Below are positions 14,264 through 21,758 of a DNA stretch of 28,361 nt, piece by piece. The position numbers and the translations under genes were made by a program. Position 1 is the stretch's first letter. Each line of letters starts with the position of its first letter. The notes beneath the pieces are model-generated. The model had not been told where the DNA came from. It was given only the letters and a program-made list of their open reading frames with translations, and did no database searches. The stretch is from Sphingopyxis sp. UBA6723 (GTDB taxonomy: Bacteria > Pseudomonadota > Alphaproteobacteria > Sphingomonadales > Sphingomonadaceae): contig NZ_DKIH01000003.1 in NCBI RefSeq assembly GCF_002454115.1, positions 125,098 through 153,458 on the forward strand. The letters run 5' to 3'.

Positions 14264-16924
14264 ATGACGAAGATGGTGCATTTGTTCGGCGGCGCGGCCA
14301 CGACGGCCGAGCGTTCGAAGGAATTGCTGGGCGGCAAGGGGTCGAACCTGGCCGAAATGGCCTCGATCGGCCTGCCGGTCCCGCCGGGCCTGATCATCAC
14401 CACTGACGTCTGCACCGCTTATTACGCCAATGGCGAACAATTCCCCGCGGGCCTGATCGAACAGGTGACCGCGGGCATCACCCATATCGAAGGCATCACG
14501 GGCAAAAAGTTCGGCGACCCTGCCGATCCGCTGCTCGTGTCGGTGCGCTCGGGCGCGCGCGTGTCGATGCCGGGGATGATGGACACCGTCCTCAATCTGG
14601 GGCTCAACGACAAGACCGTCGTCGGCCTGTCCGAAGCGTCGGGTGATCCGCGTTTCGCGTGGGACAGCTATCGCCGCTTCGTCCAGATGTACGCCGACGT
14701 CGTCATGGGGCTCGACCACGCCGAGTTCGAGGAAGCGCTGGAAATCGCCAAGGAAGACCGTGGCTTTTACCTCGACACCGAAATGTCGGCCGAGGACTGG
14801 CAGGCGCTGGTCAAGGAGTATCAGGCGATCGTCGAGCGCGAAACCGGCGCGCCGTTCCCGCAAGAACCGAACGACCAGCTTTGGGGCGCGGTTGGCGCGG
14901 TGTTCGCGAGCTGGGAAAGCGACCGCGCGAAAGTCTATCGCCGCATCAATTCGATCCCCGGCGAATGGGGCACCGCGGTCAGCGTTCAGGCGATGGTATT
15001 CGGCAATATGGGCGACACGTCGGCAACCGGCGTCGCCTTCACCCGCGATCCCGCGACGGGCGAGCATGCCTGGTACGGCGAATGGCTGATCAACGCGCAG
15101 GGCGAGGACGTCGTCGCGGGCATTCGCACCCCGCAATATCTGACCAAAGCCGCGCGCGAGCGGGCCGGGGCCAAGCCGCTGTCGATGGAAGAGGCGATGC
15201 CCGAAACCTTCGGCGAGCTGGGCCGCGTCTTCGATACGCTCGAAACCCATTACCGCGACATGCAGGACATCGAGTTCACCGTCGAGCGTGGGACGCTGTG
15301 GATGCTGCAAACGCGGTCGGGCAAGCGCACCGCCAAGGCGGCGTTGAAGATCGCGGTCGATATGGCGGCTGAAGGACTGATTTCGGAAGAGGAAGCCGTG
15401 GGCCGCGTTGATCCCGGTGCGCTCGACCAGCTGCTCCACCCGACGCTCGACCCCGATGCGCCGCGCGATGTGCTGACCAAGGGGCTGCCCGCCAGCCCTG
15501 GCGCCGCGTCGGGCAAGATCATGTTTACCGCCGATGCTGCCGAAAAGGCTGCGGAGATGGGCGAGGCGGTGATTCTGGTGCGTGTCGAGACGTCGCCCGA
15601 AGACATCCACGGCATGCATGCAGCGAAGGGCATTCTGACCGCGCGCGGCGGGATGACCAGCCATGCGGCGGTCGTTGCGCGTGGCATGGGGCGTCCGTGC
15701 GTCTCAGGCGCCGGTGGGCTGTCGATCGACGGCAATGCGCGCGTGCTGCGCGTCGCCGGGCGCGAACTGCGCGAAGGCGACATCATCACCCTCGACGGAT
15801 CGACCGGCGAAGTGATGGCGGGCGAGGTCAACACGCTGCTGCCCGAACTGGTCGGCGATTTCGGCACCCTGATGGTGTGGGCCGACAAGGTCCGCCGCAT
15901 GAAAGTGCGCGCCAACGCCGAAACGCCCCAGGACGCCCAAGTCGCGCGCGACTTTGGCGCCGAGGGCATCGGGCTTTGCCGCACCGAGCATATGTTCTTC
16001 GACGCGGCGCGGATCACCGCGGTGCGCGAGATGATCCTGGCCGAGAATGAGGCGGGCCGCCGCGTCGCGCTCGCCAAATTGCTTCCCGAGCAGCGGGCGG
16101 ATTTCGCCGGGATTTTCGAGGTGATGGCGGGGCTGCCGGTCACCATCCGCTTGCTCGATCCGCCGCTGCATGAGTTTTTGCCGACGCGCGAAGAGGATTT
16201 CGCCGACGTTGCGGCGGCTGCGGGCGTGGGCATCGAGGCGCTGAAGGCGCGCGCGAACGAACTGCACGAATTCAACCCGATGCTGGGCCATCGGGGTTGC
16301 CGGTTGGGGGTCACCTATCCCGAAATTTATGAGATGCAGGCGCGCGCGATTTTCGAGGCGGCGTGCGACGTGGCCGCCGCCACCGGTGCGGCACCCATCC
16401 CCGAGGTGATGATCCCGCTGGTGGCGACGCGGCGTGAATTCGACCTGATGAAGGCTGTCGTCGATGCACAGGCGAAGGCGGTGTTCGCCGAAAAGGGCCG
16501 CGAGATCGCGTATCTCGTCGGTACGATGATCGAACTGCCGCGCGCCGCGCTGATGGCGGGTGAGATTGCCGAAACCGCTGAATTCTTCAGCTTCGGCACC
16601 AACGACCTGACCCAGACGACGATCGGCATCAGCCGCGACGACGCAGGCCGCTTCCTGACGCAATATGTCGACAAGGGCATCTTCCTGACCGACCCGTTTG
16701 TCAGCCTCGACGTCGAAGGCGTCGGGCAGCTGATCGAGCTGGCGGCGGAACGCGGTCGGAAGACGCGCCCCGACGTCAAGCTGGGGATTTGCGGCGAGCA
16801 TGGCGGCGACGCGCCGAGCATCCATTTCTGCGAAAAAACCGGCCTCGACTATGTCAGCGCCTCGCCCTACCGTGTGCCGATTGCACGGCTGGCGGCAGCA
16901 CAGGCGGCGTTGAAAGCGAAATAG
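14264..16924 (+). CDS. ppdK: Pyruvate, phosphate dikinase
   Basis: The enzyme converts pyruvate, ATP and phosphate reversibly to phosphoenolpyruvate, AMP and pyrophosphate, in gluconeogenesis or reversed glycolysis. The 886-residue length fits the family. Residues 1-340 form the ATP-grasp part (GGKGSNLAEMASIGLPVPPG; SVRSGARVSMPGMMDTVLNL). The phosphohistidine domain has GGMTSHAAVVARGMGRPCVSG, with catalytic H467. The PEP-binding barrel has EGIGLCRTEHMFF, FGTNDLTQTT and GICGEHGGD with catalytic C843. AGGAG at 14253-14257 lies three bases before ATG 14261 and six before ATG 14264, so 14264 is preferred; 14261 is close behind. Upstream in-frame codons to 14213 cover the ribosome-binding site. 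No linked regulatory PDRP gene is seen. Confidence 0.97.
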   Translation: MTKMVHLFGGAATTAERSKELLGGKGSNLAEMASIGLPVPPGLIITTDVCTAYYANGEQFPAGLIEQVTAGITHIEGITGKKFGDPADPLLVSVRSGARVSMPGMMDTVLNLGLNDKTVVGLSEASGDPRFAWDSYRRFVQMYADVVMGLDHAEFEEALEIAKEDRGFYLDTEMSAEDWQALVKEYQAIVERETGAPFPQEPNDQLWGAVGAVFASWESDRAKVYRRINSIPGEWGTAVSVQAMVFGNMGDTSATGVAFTRDPATGEHAWYGEWLINAQGEDVVAGIRTPQYLTKAARERAGAKPLSMEEAMPETFGELGRVFDTLETHYRDMQDIEFTVERGTLWMLQTRSGKRTAKAALKIAVDMAAEGLISEEEAVGRVDPGALDQLLHPTLDPDAPRDVLTKGLPASPGAASGKIMFTADAAEKAAEMGEAVILVRVETSPEDIHGMHAAKGILTARGGMTSHAAVVARGMGRPCVSGAGGLSIDGNARVLRVAGRELREGDIITLDGSTGEVMAGEVNTLLPELVGDFGTLMVWADKVRRMKVRANAETPQDAQVARDFGAEGIGLCRTEHMFFDAARITAVREMILAENEAGRRVALAKLLPEQRADFAGIFEVMAGLPVTIRLLDPPLHEFLPTREEDFADVAAAAGVGIEALKARANELHEFNPMLGHRGCRLGVTYPEIYEMQARAIFEAACDVAAATGAAPIPEVMIPLVATRREFDLMKAVVDAQAKAVFAEKGREIAYLVGTMIELPRAALMAGEIAETAEFFSFGTNDLTQTTIGISRDDAGRFLTQYVDKGIFLTDPFVSLDVEGVGQLIELAAERGRKTRPDVKLGICGEHGGDAPSIHFCEKTGLDYVSASPYRVPIARLAAAQAALKAK

Positions 16925-16952
16925 TCGTCGCCCCCGCGAAGGCGACGACGGG
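16925..16952. repeat. Family B repeat, degenerate half copy
   Basis: Directly after the ppdK stop, GTCGCCCCCGCGAAGGCG matches one arm of family B, then GACGACGG diverges. No second arm is present. The short inverted pair GTCGTCGCC...GGCGACGAC around CCCGCGAA may still fold and could act as a weak 3' hairpin for ppdK. Confidence 0.65.
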
Positions 16953-16963
16953 GGGAGTGATCG

Positions 16964-17539
16964 ATGAAAAGCTGGCACCGCTATGCGATTGCCCTTGTCG
17001 GCGGCCTGACCGTCGGTCTCGGCGCAGCCTGGGCGCTCACTAACGGCGGGCTCAGCAATGGCGCGATTGCCAGCGGGCCGTGGACGACCTCGCTGGGCTT
17101 TGGCACCAAGACCGCCGATCCCGTCACCCGCGCTCTGGTCGCCCGCGCCGGCCTGCTCGCGCTGCCTGCGAAGGAAACGGTCTATTGGTCGGCAACGGCC
17201 GATGCCGCGGGCGCGCCGCTCGACGGCAATTGCCGCTACCGCCTGTCGGGCAAGCCGCTCGATGCGCGCTGGTGGAGCGTGACCATCTATGATGCCAAAG
17301 GCTATCTGGTTGCCAATCCGGCGAACATCTGGTCGGTTAACGGCGCGAATGTCGCGCTGGATGCCAAGGGTGAATGGCGCGTCACGATCGCGCCGGACAA
17401 GCCAGCCGAGGGCGCATGGCTGCCCGGCACCAAGGGCCAGCCGTTCCACCTGACACTCCGCATGTACAATCCGGGTCAGGCGTTCCGTGCCGATCCGGCG
17501 AAGGCGGTGCTGCCGCAAATCGTCAAGGAGGGCTGCTGA
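16964..17539 (+). CDS. DUF1214 domain protein, membrane-anchored
   Basis: The 191-residue protein has an N-terminal hydrophobic anchor or signal (RYAIALVGGLTVGLGAAWAL). A DUF1214-type domain follows: ETVYWSATADAAGAPLDGNC, CRYRLSGKPLDARWWSVTIY, NIWSVNGANV, EWRVTIAPDKP, GAWLPGTKGQPFHLTLRMYN. In many bacteria this domain forms the C-terminal half of a larger DUF1254-DUF1214 protein; here it is a separate gene. GGGGGAG lies a few bases before the ATG. It is followed after one base by the DUF1254 gene, so the two are one operon. Its biochemical role is not established. Confidence 0.85.
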   Translation: MKSWHRYAIALVGGLTVGLGAAWALTNGGLSNGAIASGPWTTSLGFGTKTADPVTRALVARAGLLALPAKETVYWSATADAAGAPLDGNCRYRLSGKPLDARWWSVTIYDAKGYLVANPANIWSVNGANVALDAKGEWRVTIAPDKPAEGAWLPGTKGQPFHLTLRMYNPGQAFRADPAKAVLPQIVKEGC

Positions 17540-17540
17540 G

Positions 17541-18068
17541 ATGCGCAACTGGCTCGGCCCGTTCGCCTTTGGGCTCATCTTTGCCGCCGCGACCGCGTGG
17601 GCGGTGATCGGCGCGATCCCTTATGGCCTGATGAAAATTGCCTCGGATCGGTTGGGGCAGGGCGGCGTCAACACTATGTCCTATGGCAATCTGGCCAACC
17701 CCGATCGCCAGCCGGTGGTGCGGCCCAGTCCCGACCTTGCCTATTCCAGCTGTCCCTATGATCTGTCGGCGGGGCCACTGGCGATCGACGTGACGCCCGT
17801 TCCGGGCCGCTACAGCTCACTCAGTGTCTTTGACGCAGCGACCGATGTGATTTTTGTCCGCAACGATGTCGAGGCGGGGGGCAATCCGTTCCGAATCATC
17901 CTTGCGCGCGAAGGGCAGGCGGTCCCCGCGCGCGCCGAAGTGGTTCGCACGAACCATGATCGCGGCATCGCGCTGATCCGTCTGCTTTTGAAAGACCCCA
18001 AGGAAATCGGCGGGCTGAACGCGGTGCGCCGCCAATCATCCTGCGCTACGGTCACAAAGCTGAAATAG
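17541..18068 (+). CDS. DUF1254 domain protein, membrane-anchored
   Basis: The 175-residue protein begins with a hydrophobic segment (LGPFAFGLIFAAATAWAVIG). A short DUF1254-like domain follows: NLANPDRQPVVRPSPDLAYS, CPYDLSAGPLAIDVTPVPGR, YSSLSVFDAATDVIFVRND. The ATG at 17541 lies one base after the upstream stop, with AAGGAGG nine bases before it inside the previous gene; an earlier start at 17487 would give a non-family Arg-rich leader. It is paired with the DUF1214 gene, the complementary half of the domain pair. Function unknown; both halves probably work at the cytoplasmic membrane or in the periplasm. Confidence 0.85.
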   Translation: MRNWLGPFAFGLIFAAATAWAVIGAIPYGLMKIASDRLGQGGVNTMSYGNLANPDRQPVVRPSPDLAYSSCPYDLSAGPLAIDVTPVPGRYSSLSVFDAATDVIFVRNDVEAGGNPFRIILAREGQAVPARAEVVRTNHDRGIALIRLLLKDPKEIGGLNAVRRQSSCATVTKLK

Positions 18069-18072
18069 GGGG

Positions 18073-18101
18073 TTGCGCGCCCACGCGACGCCCCTTAAAG
18101 G
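18073..18101 (+). promoter_or_regulatory. Candidate promoter of tRNA-Arg
   Basis: TTGCGC (18073-18078), a 17-base spacer and TAAAGG (18096-18101) lie 12 bases before the mature tRNA 5' end. Spacing is ideal and the boxes are moderate matches. The region is GC-rich, so chance matches are possible. Confidence 0.4.
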
Positions 18102-18112
18102 CGCCTCTCCAC

Positions 18113-18189
18113 GCACCCGTAGCTCAGCTGGATAGAGCATCAGACTACGAATCTGAGGGTCGGGCGTTCGAATCGCTCCGGGTGCACCA
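18113..18189 (+). tRNA. tRNA-Arg (anticodon ACG)
   Basis: A complete cloverleaf of 77 bases with encoded CCA. The acceptor is GCACCCG/CGGGTGC with discriminator A, the D arm contains AGCTCAGCTGGATAGAGC, and the anticodon arm TCAGA-CTACGAA-TCTGA places ACG at 18147-18149. The T arm contains GTTCGAATC. The ACG anticodon (A34 normally edited to inosine) reads CGU, CGC and CGA. No integrated element follows the 3' end. Confidence 0.97.
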
Positions 18190-18220
18190 TTTCCCCACAT
18201 CGCCGGATATATTGCCGCCG

Positions 18221-18263
18221 GGGCAGCGGTTCGTCGGAGATTCTGCTGGCGCTGCCCGACGAA
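18221..18263 (+). promoter_or_regulatory. Two mutually exclusive hairpins upstream of the PuuD-like gene
   Basis: GGGCAGCG (18221-18228) can pair with CGCTGCCC (18250-18257). TTCGTCGG (18230-18237) can pair with CCGACGAA (18256-18263). The 3' arms share two bases, so only one stem can form fully. They lie 19-60 bases before the start codon and after the tRNA. There is no T-run. They may be a tRNA 3' processing/termination structure or a leader switch; low certainty. Confidence 0.3.
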
Positions 18264-18281
18264 AATCGGCAGCAATGCGGG

Positions 18282-19022
18282 ATGTCCGCGCGCCCCGTCC
18301 TTGGCATCATCGCCTGCAACCGCACCGTCGGGGTCGAAACCGCGCAGGCGGTAATGAACCGCTATGCGATGGCGGCGATGCAATATGCCGACTGCGCGGC
18401 GCTGATCATTCCCTCGCTGCCCGATTATATGCGCGCAGAGGAAGTCGTCGGACGGCTCGACGGGGTGCTGCTGACCGGAACGCCGTCGAATGTCGAACCG
18501 GCGCGTTATGGCGATGCGGCGCCGGGTGAGGGGCCGTTCGATCCGGATCGCGACCGCATGATGATCGAACTGGTCGAGGCGGTGATCGCGGCGCAGCGGC
18601 CGCTGTTCGGCATCTGCCGCGGGTTTCAGGAGATCAATGTCGCGCTGGGCGGGACGCTGCGCCGCGACACGTCGGCAAGCGCTCAGTTGCTACTCCACCA
18701 TGCACCCGATGAGGCCGATTTCGATGCGATGTTCGATCATCGCCACCCGGTCGACCTGGTCGCGGGCGGGCTGCTGGCGGCGGCCTATGATGCGCCGACG
18801 CTGGAGGTGAATTCGGTGCATTATCAGGGCATCGGCGCGCTGGCCGACGGCCTGTCGGTCGAGGCGCGCGCGCCCGACGGGCTGGTCGAGGCGTATAGCG
18901 CCCGGCCCAACGGCGCGCCGTTGCTCGCCGTCCAGTGGCATCCCGAATGGGCGACGGACGGAAGCGCCGAAAGCCAGACCTATTTCCACCTGCTGGGCCG
19001 TGCGTTAAGAGGCGCATTATGA
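18282..19022 (+). CDS. puuD: Gamma-glutamyl-gamma-aminobutyrate hydrolase family (PuuD-like, class I GATase fold)
   Basis: The 246-residue protein is a peptidase C26 family member. Its nucleophile elbow is FGICRGFQEINVALGG with C112, and the catalytic His-Glu is VQWHPEW (H220, E222). LLTGTPSNVEPARYG is the family's oxyanion-region motif. In the glutamylated putrescine route PuuD splits gamma-glutamyl-GABA into glutamate and GABA in the cytoplasm. The nearby SpuC-like aminotransferase, PuuA-like synthetase and Pot transporter support that role, but specificity is inferred. The ATG at 18282 has only a weak upstream GCGGG. The stop overlaps an ATG that opens a 19-codon frame. Confidence 0.88.
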   Translation: MSARPVLGIIACNRTVGVETAQAVMNRYAMAAMQYADCAALIIPSLPDYMRAEEVVGRLDGVLLTGTPSNVEPARYGDAAPGEGPFDPDRDRMMIELVEAVIAAQRPLFGICRGFQEINVALGGTLRRDTSASAQLLLHHAPDEADFDAMFDHRHPVDLVAGGLLAAAYDAPTLEVNSVHYQGIGALADGLSVEARAPDGLVEAYSARPNGAPLLAVQWHPEWATDGSAESQTYFHLLGRALRGAL

Positions 19023-19100
19023 ATCGCCGCGTCACCCGTTATGACCGCTATCTCGCGCGGATCAGCTTCTCGCCCTGATCGAAAACCCAAGCGCTCTTCT

Positions 19101-19182
19101 CCGTTCGTATCGAGCGCAGTCGAGACACCCATCGTCGCAACGCAACGCCGAGAAGCATCTCGACTTCGCTCGATGCCAACGG
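19101..19182. repeat. Family A palindromic repeat, copy 3
   Basis: The arms (19101-19128 and 19155-19182) match the family core TCGAGCG(A/C)AGTCGAGA with a few differences; the right arm carries the CA/TG variants also seen in copy 1. It ends 24 bases before the aminotransferase start, the same spacing as copy 1 to glyS. Confidence 0.88.
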
Positions 19183-19206
19183 TTTTCAGGAATCAGGAGT
19201 TTTCAT

Positions 19207-20583
19207 ATGCCCCGCAATCACGACATCGCCGAACTGCGCCGCCTCGACGTCGCGCACCATTTGCCCGCGCAGGCCGACTGGGCCGAAATCGAAAAGCTCG
19301 GCGGCAGCCGCATCATCACCCATGCCGAGGGCTGTTACATCCACGACGGCGACGGCCACCGCATCCTCGACGGGATGGCGGGGCTGTGGTGCGTCAACGT
19401 CGGCTATGGCCGTGAGGAACTGGTCGAGGCGGCGGCGGCACAGATGCGCGAGTTGCCCTTCTACAACACTTTCTTCAAGACCGCGACGCCGCCGACCGTC
19501 ATGCTCGCCGCGAAGATCGCGAGCCTGACGAACAATCGCCTGCCGCACGTCTTTTTCAACGCCTCGGGCAGCGAAGCGAACGATACGGTGTTCCGCATGG
19601 TGCGCCATTATTGGAAGCTCAAGGGCGAGCCCAAGCGCACGGTCTTTATCAGCCGCTGGAACGCCTATCATGGCTCGACCGTCGCGGGCGTTTCGCTGGG
19701 CGGGATGAAGGCGATGCATGCGCAGGGCGACCTGCCGATCGCCGGGGTCGAGCATGTCCGCCAGCCCTACGCCTATAACGAAGGGCAGGGGATGACCGAG
19801 GAGGAGTTCTGCGACGCGTGCGTGCAGGCGATCGAAGACAAGATCCTGGAAGTCGGCCCCGAAAATTGTGCCGCCTTCATCGGTGAGCCCGTCCAAGGCG
19901 CGGGCGGGGTCATCATCCCGCCGAAGGGATATTGGCCGAAGGTTGAAGCGGTGGCGCGCAAATATGGCCTGCTGATCGTCGCCGACGAGGTGATCTGCGG
20001 CTTCGGGCGCACCGGCAAGATGTGGGGGCATGAGGTGATGGGCTTCACCCCCGATCTGATGCCGATGGCGAAAGGGCTGTCGTCGGGATATTTGCCGATC
20101 TCGGCGACCGCGGTTGCGGCGCATGTCGTCGAGGTGCTCAAGACCGGTGGCGACTTCGTTCATGGCTTCACCTATTCGGGTCATCCGGTCGCGGCGGCGG
20201 TTGCGCTCAAGAATATCGAGATCATCGAGCGCGAGGGGTTGGTCGAACGGACGGGCAGCGTGACCGGGCCGCATCTGGCCAAGGCGCTCGCGACCTTGAA
20301 CGATCATCCGCTGGTCGGCGAAGCGCGCTCGATCGGGCTGCTCGGCGCGGTCGAGATTGTCGCCGACAAGGAAACGCGCGCGCGCTTTGGCGGAGCCGAG
20401 GGAACCGCCGGGCCGATGGCGCGCGATGCGTGCATCGCCAACGGGCTGATGGTGCGCGGCATCCGCGACAGTTTGGTGATGTGCCCGCCGCTGATCATTT
20501 CGACCGAACAAATCGATGAGATGGTTGCCATCATCCGCAAATCGCTTGATGAGGTGCTGCCCAAGTTGCGGGCGCTGAGCTGA
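19207..20583 (+). CDS. spuC: Class III aminotransferase, putrescine/polyamine:pyruvate type (SpuC-like)
   Basis: The 458-residue PLP enzyme would transfer an amino group from putrescine or a related amine to pyruvate, giving 4-aminobutanal and alanine. Family marks are GCYIHDGDGHRILDGMAGLW, VNVGYGREELVEAA, FYNTFFKTATPP, FFNASGSEANDTVFRMVR, WNAYHGSTVAGVSLGGM, FIGEPVQGAGG, VADEVICGFGRTGKMWG (D260) and MPMAKGLSSGYLPIS with the PLP lysine K289. The ATG at 19207 has an AGGAG about eight bases upstream. It lies downstream of the PuuD-like gene with a family A palindrome between. Related omega-transaminases accept other amines, so the exact donor is inferred from context. Confidence 0.9.
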   Translation: MPRNHDIAELRRLDVAHHLPAQADWAEIEKLGGSRIITHAEGCYIHDGDGHRILDGMAGLWCVNVGYGREELVEAAAAQMRELPFYNTFFKTATPPTVMLAAKIASLTNNRLPHVFFNASGSEANDTVFRMVRHYWKLKGEPKRTVFISRWNAYHGSTVAGVSLGGMKAMHAQGDLPIAGVEHVRQPYAYNEGQGMTEEEFCDACVQAIEDKILEVGPENCAAFIGEPVQGAGGVIIPPKGYWPKVEAVARKYGLLIVADEVICGFGRTGKMWGHEVMGFTPDLMPMAKGLSSGYLPISATAVAAHVVEVLKTGGDFVHGFTYSGHPVAAAVALKNIEIIEREGLVERTGSVTGPHLAKALATLNDHPLVGEARSIGLLGAVEIVADKETRARFGGAEGTAGPMARDACIANGLMVRGIRDSLVMCPPLIISTEQIDEMVAIIRKSLDEVLPKLRALS

Positions 20584-20605
20584 AAACTCGCGCTTTCCTA
20601 TCAAT

Positions 20606-20687
20606 CCGTTCGTGTCGAGCGAAGTCGAGACACCCATCGTGGTAGAGTGACGCCGAGAGGTGTCTCGACTTCGCTCGACACGAACGG
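20606..20687. repeat. Family A palindromic repeat, copy 4
   Basis: A perfect 28-base inverted repeat (20606-20633 with 20660-20687) and a 26-base loop, the most regular copy. It lies 22 bases after the aminotransferase stop and 42 bases before the DUF808 gene. Confidence 0.95.
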
Positions 20688-20729
20688 GTAGATGGGTCAA
20701 TCCAGAATCCTCAGAAGGACCAAATCTTT

Positions 20730-21671
20730 ATGCCCTCCGGCCTTTTTGCCTTGCTCGACGACGTCGCCACGATCGCCAAGGTGGCGGCGGCCAGCATCGA
20801 CGATATCGGTGCCGCTGCGTCGAAAGCGGGGGTCAAGGCCGCGGGGGTTGTGGTCGACGATGCGGCGGTGACGCCGCGATATGTCACCGGGTTCCAGCCC
20901 AACCGCGAACTGCCGATCATCTGGCGCATTGCCAAGGGGTCGTTCTTTAACAAACTGGTGCTGATCCTACCGGCGCTGCTTTTGCTGTCGGCGGTCGCGC
21001 AATGGGCGATCACGCCGCTGTTGATGATCGGCGGTGCGTATCTGTGCTTCGAGGGCGCCGAAAAGGTATGGCATTCGCTGCACAAAGACAAGACACCGCT
21101 CGCCGAGGCAGCGGAAATCGTCGCCGACAAGGACCATGAAGAAACGATGGTGAAGGGCGCGATCCGTACCGACTTCATTCTGTCGGGCGAAATCATGGTG
21201 ATCGCGCTGAACGAAGTGATCGACGAAGCCTTTGCAATGCGCGCCGCGACGCTGATCGTGGTGGCGATTGCGATCACGATTGCGGTTTATGGCGCGGTCG
21301 GGCTGATCGTGAAGATGGACGACATTGGCCTGCACATGGCGAAAGCGGGCAATAGCGTCCGCCGCGCGATCGGGCGCGGACTGGTTGCCTTCATGCCCAA
21401 GCTGCTCGGCGCGCTGGCGCTGGTCGGGACCGCGGCGATGCTGTGGGTCGGTGGCCAGATCATCCTGCACGCGCTCGACGAATATCATATCGGCAATCTG
21501 GGGCATGGCCTGTACGATTTTGCCCATGCGGTGGCGGGCAATCTGCCCGCGGCGGGGCTGTGGGAATGGCTGATCAATGCGGGCGGCGCCGGGGTGTTCG
21601 GGTTGGTGCTGGGTGGGGTGATCGTGGCGGCGCTGCATCTGGTGCCGGGGAAGAAGACGGCCACTCAATAA
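20730..21671 (+). CDS. DUF808 (YedI-like) inner membrane protein
   Basis: The 313-residue protein matches the YedI/DUF808 family. Marks are the N-terminal GLFALLDDVATIAKVAAASIDDI, then AGVVVDDAAVTPRYVTGFQPNRELPI, WRIAKGSFFNKLVLILPALL and LMIGGAYLCFEGAEKVWH. Several later membrane helices follow (LIVVAIAITIAVYGAVGLIV; LLGALALVGTAAMLWVGGQI; GVFGLVLGGVIVAALHLVPG). AGAAGGA lies about ten bases before the ATG. The function of the family is unknown. It is on the same strand as the aminotransferase but separated by a palindrome, so membership in the polyamine unit is uncertain. Confidence 0.9.
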   Translation: MPSGLFALLDDVATIAKVAAASIDDIGAAASKAGVKAAGVVVDDAAVTPRYVTGFQPNRELPIIWRIAKGSFFNKLVLILPALLLLSAVAQWAITPLLMIGGAYLCFEGAEKVWHSLHKDKTPLAEAAEIVADKDHEETMVKGAIRTDFILSGEIMVIALNEVIDEAFAMRAATLIVVAIAITIAVYGAVGLIVKMDDIGLHMAKAGNSVRRAIGRGLVAFMPKLLGALALVGTAAMLWVGGQIILHALDEYHIGNLGHGLYDFAHAVAGNLPAAGLWEWLINAGGAGVFGLVLGGVIVAALHLVPGKKTATQ

Positions 21672-21674
21672 ATT

Positions 21675-21747
21675 CGTCACCCCGGACTTGATCCGGGTTC
21701 CATGACTTCGTCGCCGCATTGGATCCCGGATCAAGTCCGGGATGACG
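21675..21747. repeat. Family C palindromic repeat at a convergent junction
   Basis: The arms (21675-21702 and 21719-21747) share CCCGGACTTGATCCGGG with two substitutions outside the core; the loop is about 16 bases. It starts four bases after the DUF808 stop and ends 11 bases before the potG-like stop on the other strand, so it could separate two converging transcripts. The arms also hold a small internal palindrome (CCCGGA...TCCGGG). Confidence 0.9.
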
Positions 21748-21758
21748 AGCAAAGAAGG

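Noticed and set aside
14012..15664. 550-codon open frame on the minus strand across ppdK
   Set aside because: It lies fully opposite the clear PPDK reading frame, has no recognisable domain, and is the kind of antisense frame expected where GC-ending codons keep the opposite strand open.
15704..17578. 624-codon open frame on the minus strand across ppdK and the DUF1214 gene
   Set aside because: Composition is Arg/Gly/His/Ala-rich without motifs and it spans two genes supported by family signatures on the + strand.
18113..18300. Integrated element at tRNA-Arg
   Set aside because: No integrase, no direct repeat of the tRNA 3' end and no foreign-looking gene follows; the next gene is a normal metabolic one.
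11688..20687. CRISPR array formed by the family A copies
   Set aside because: The copies are kilobases apart between different genes, with no regular spacers and no cas genes.
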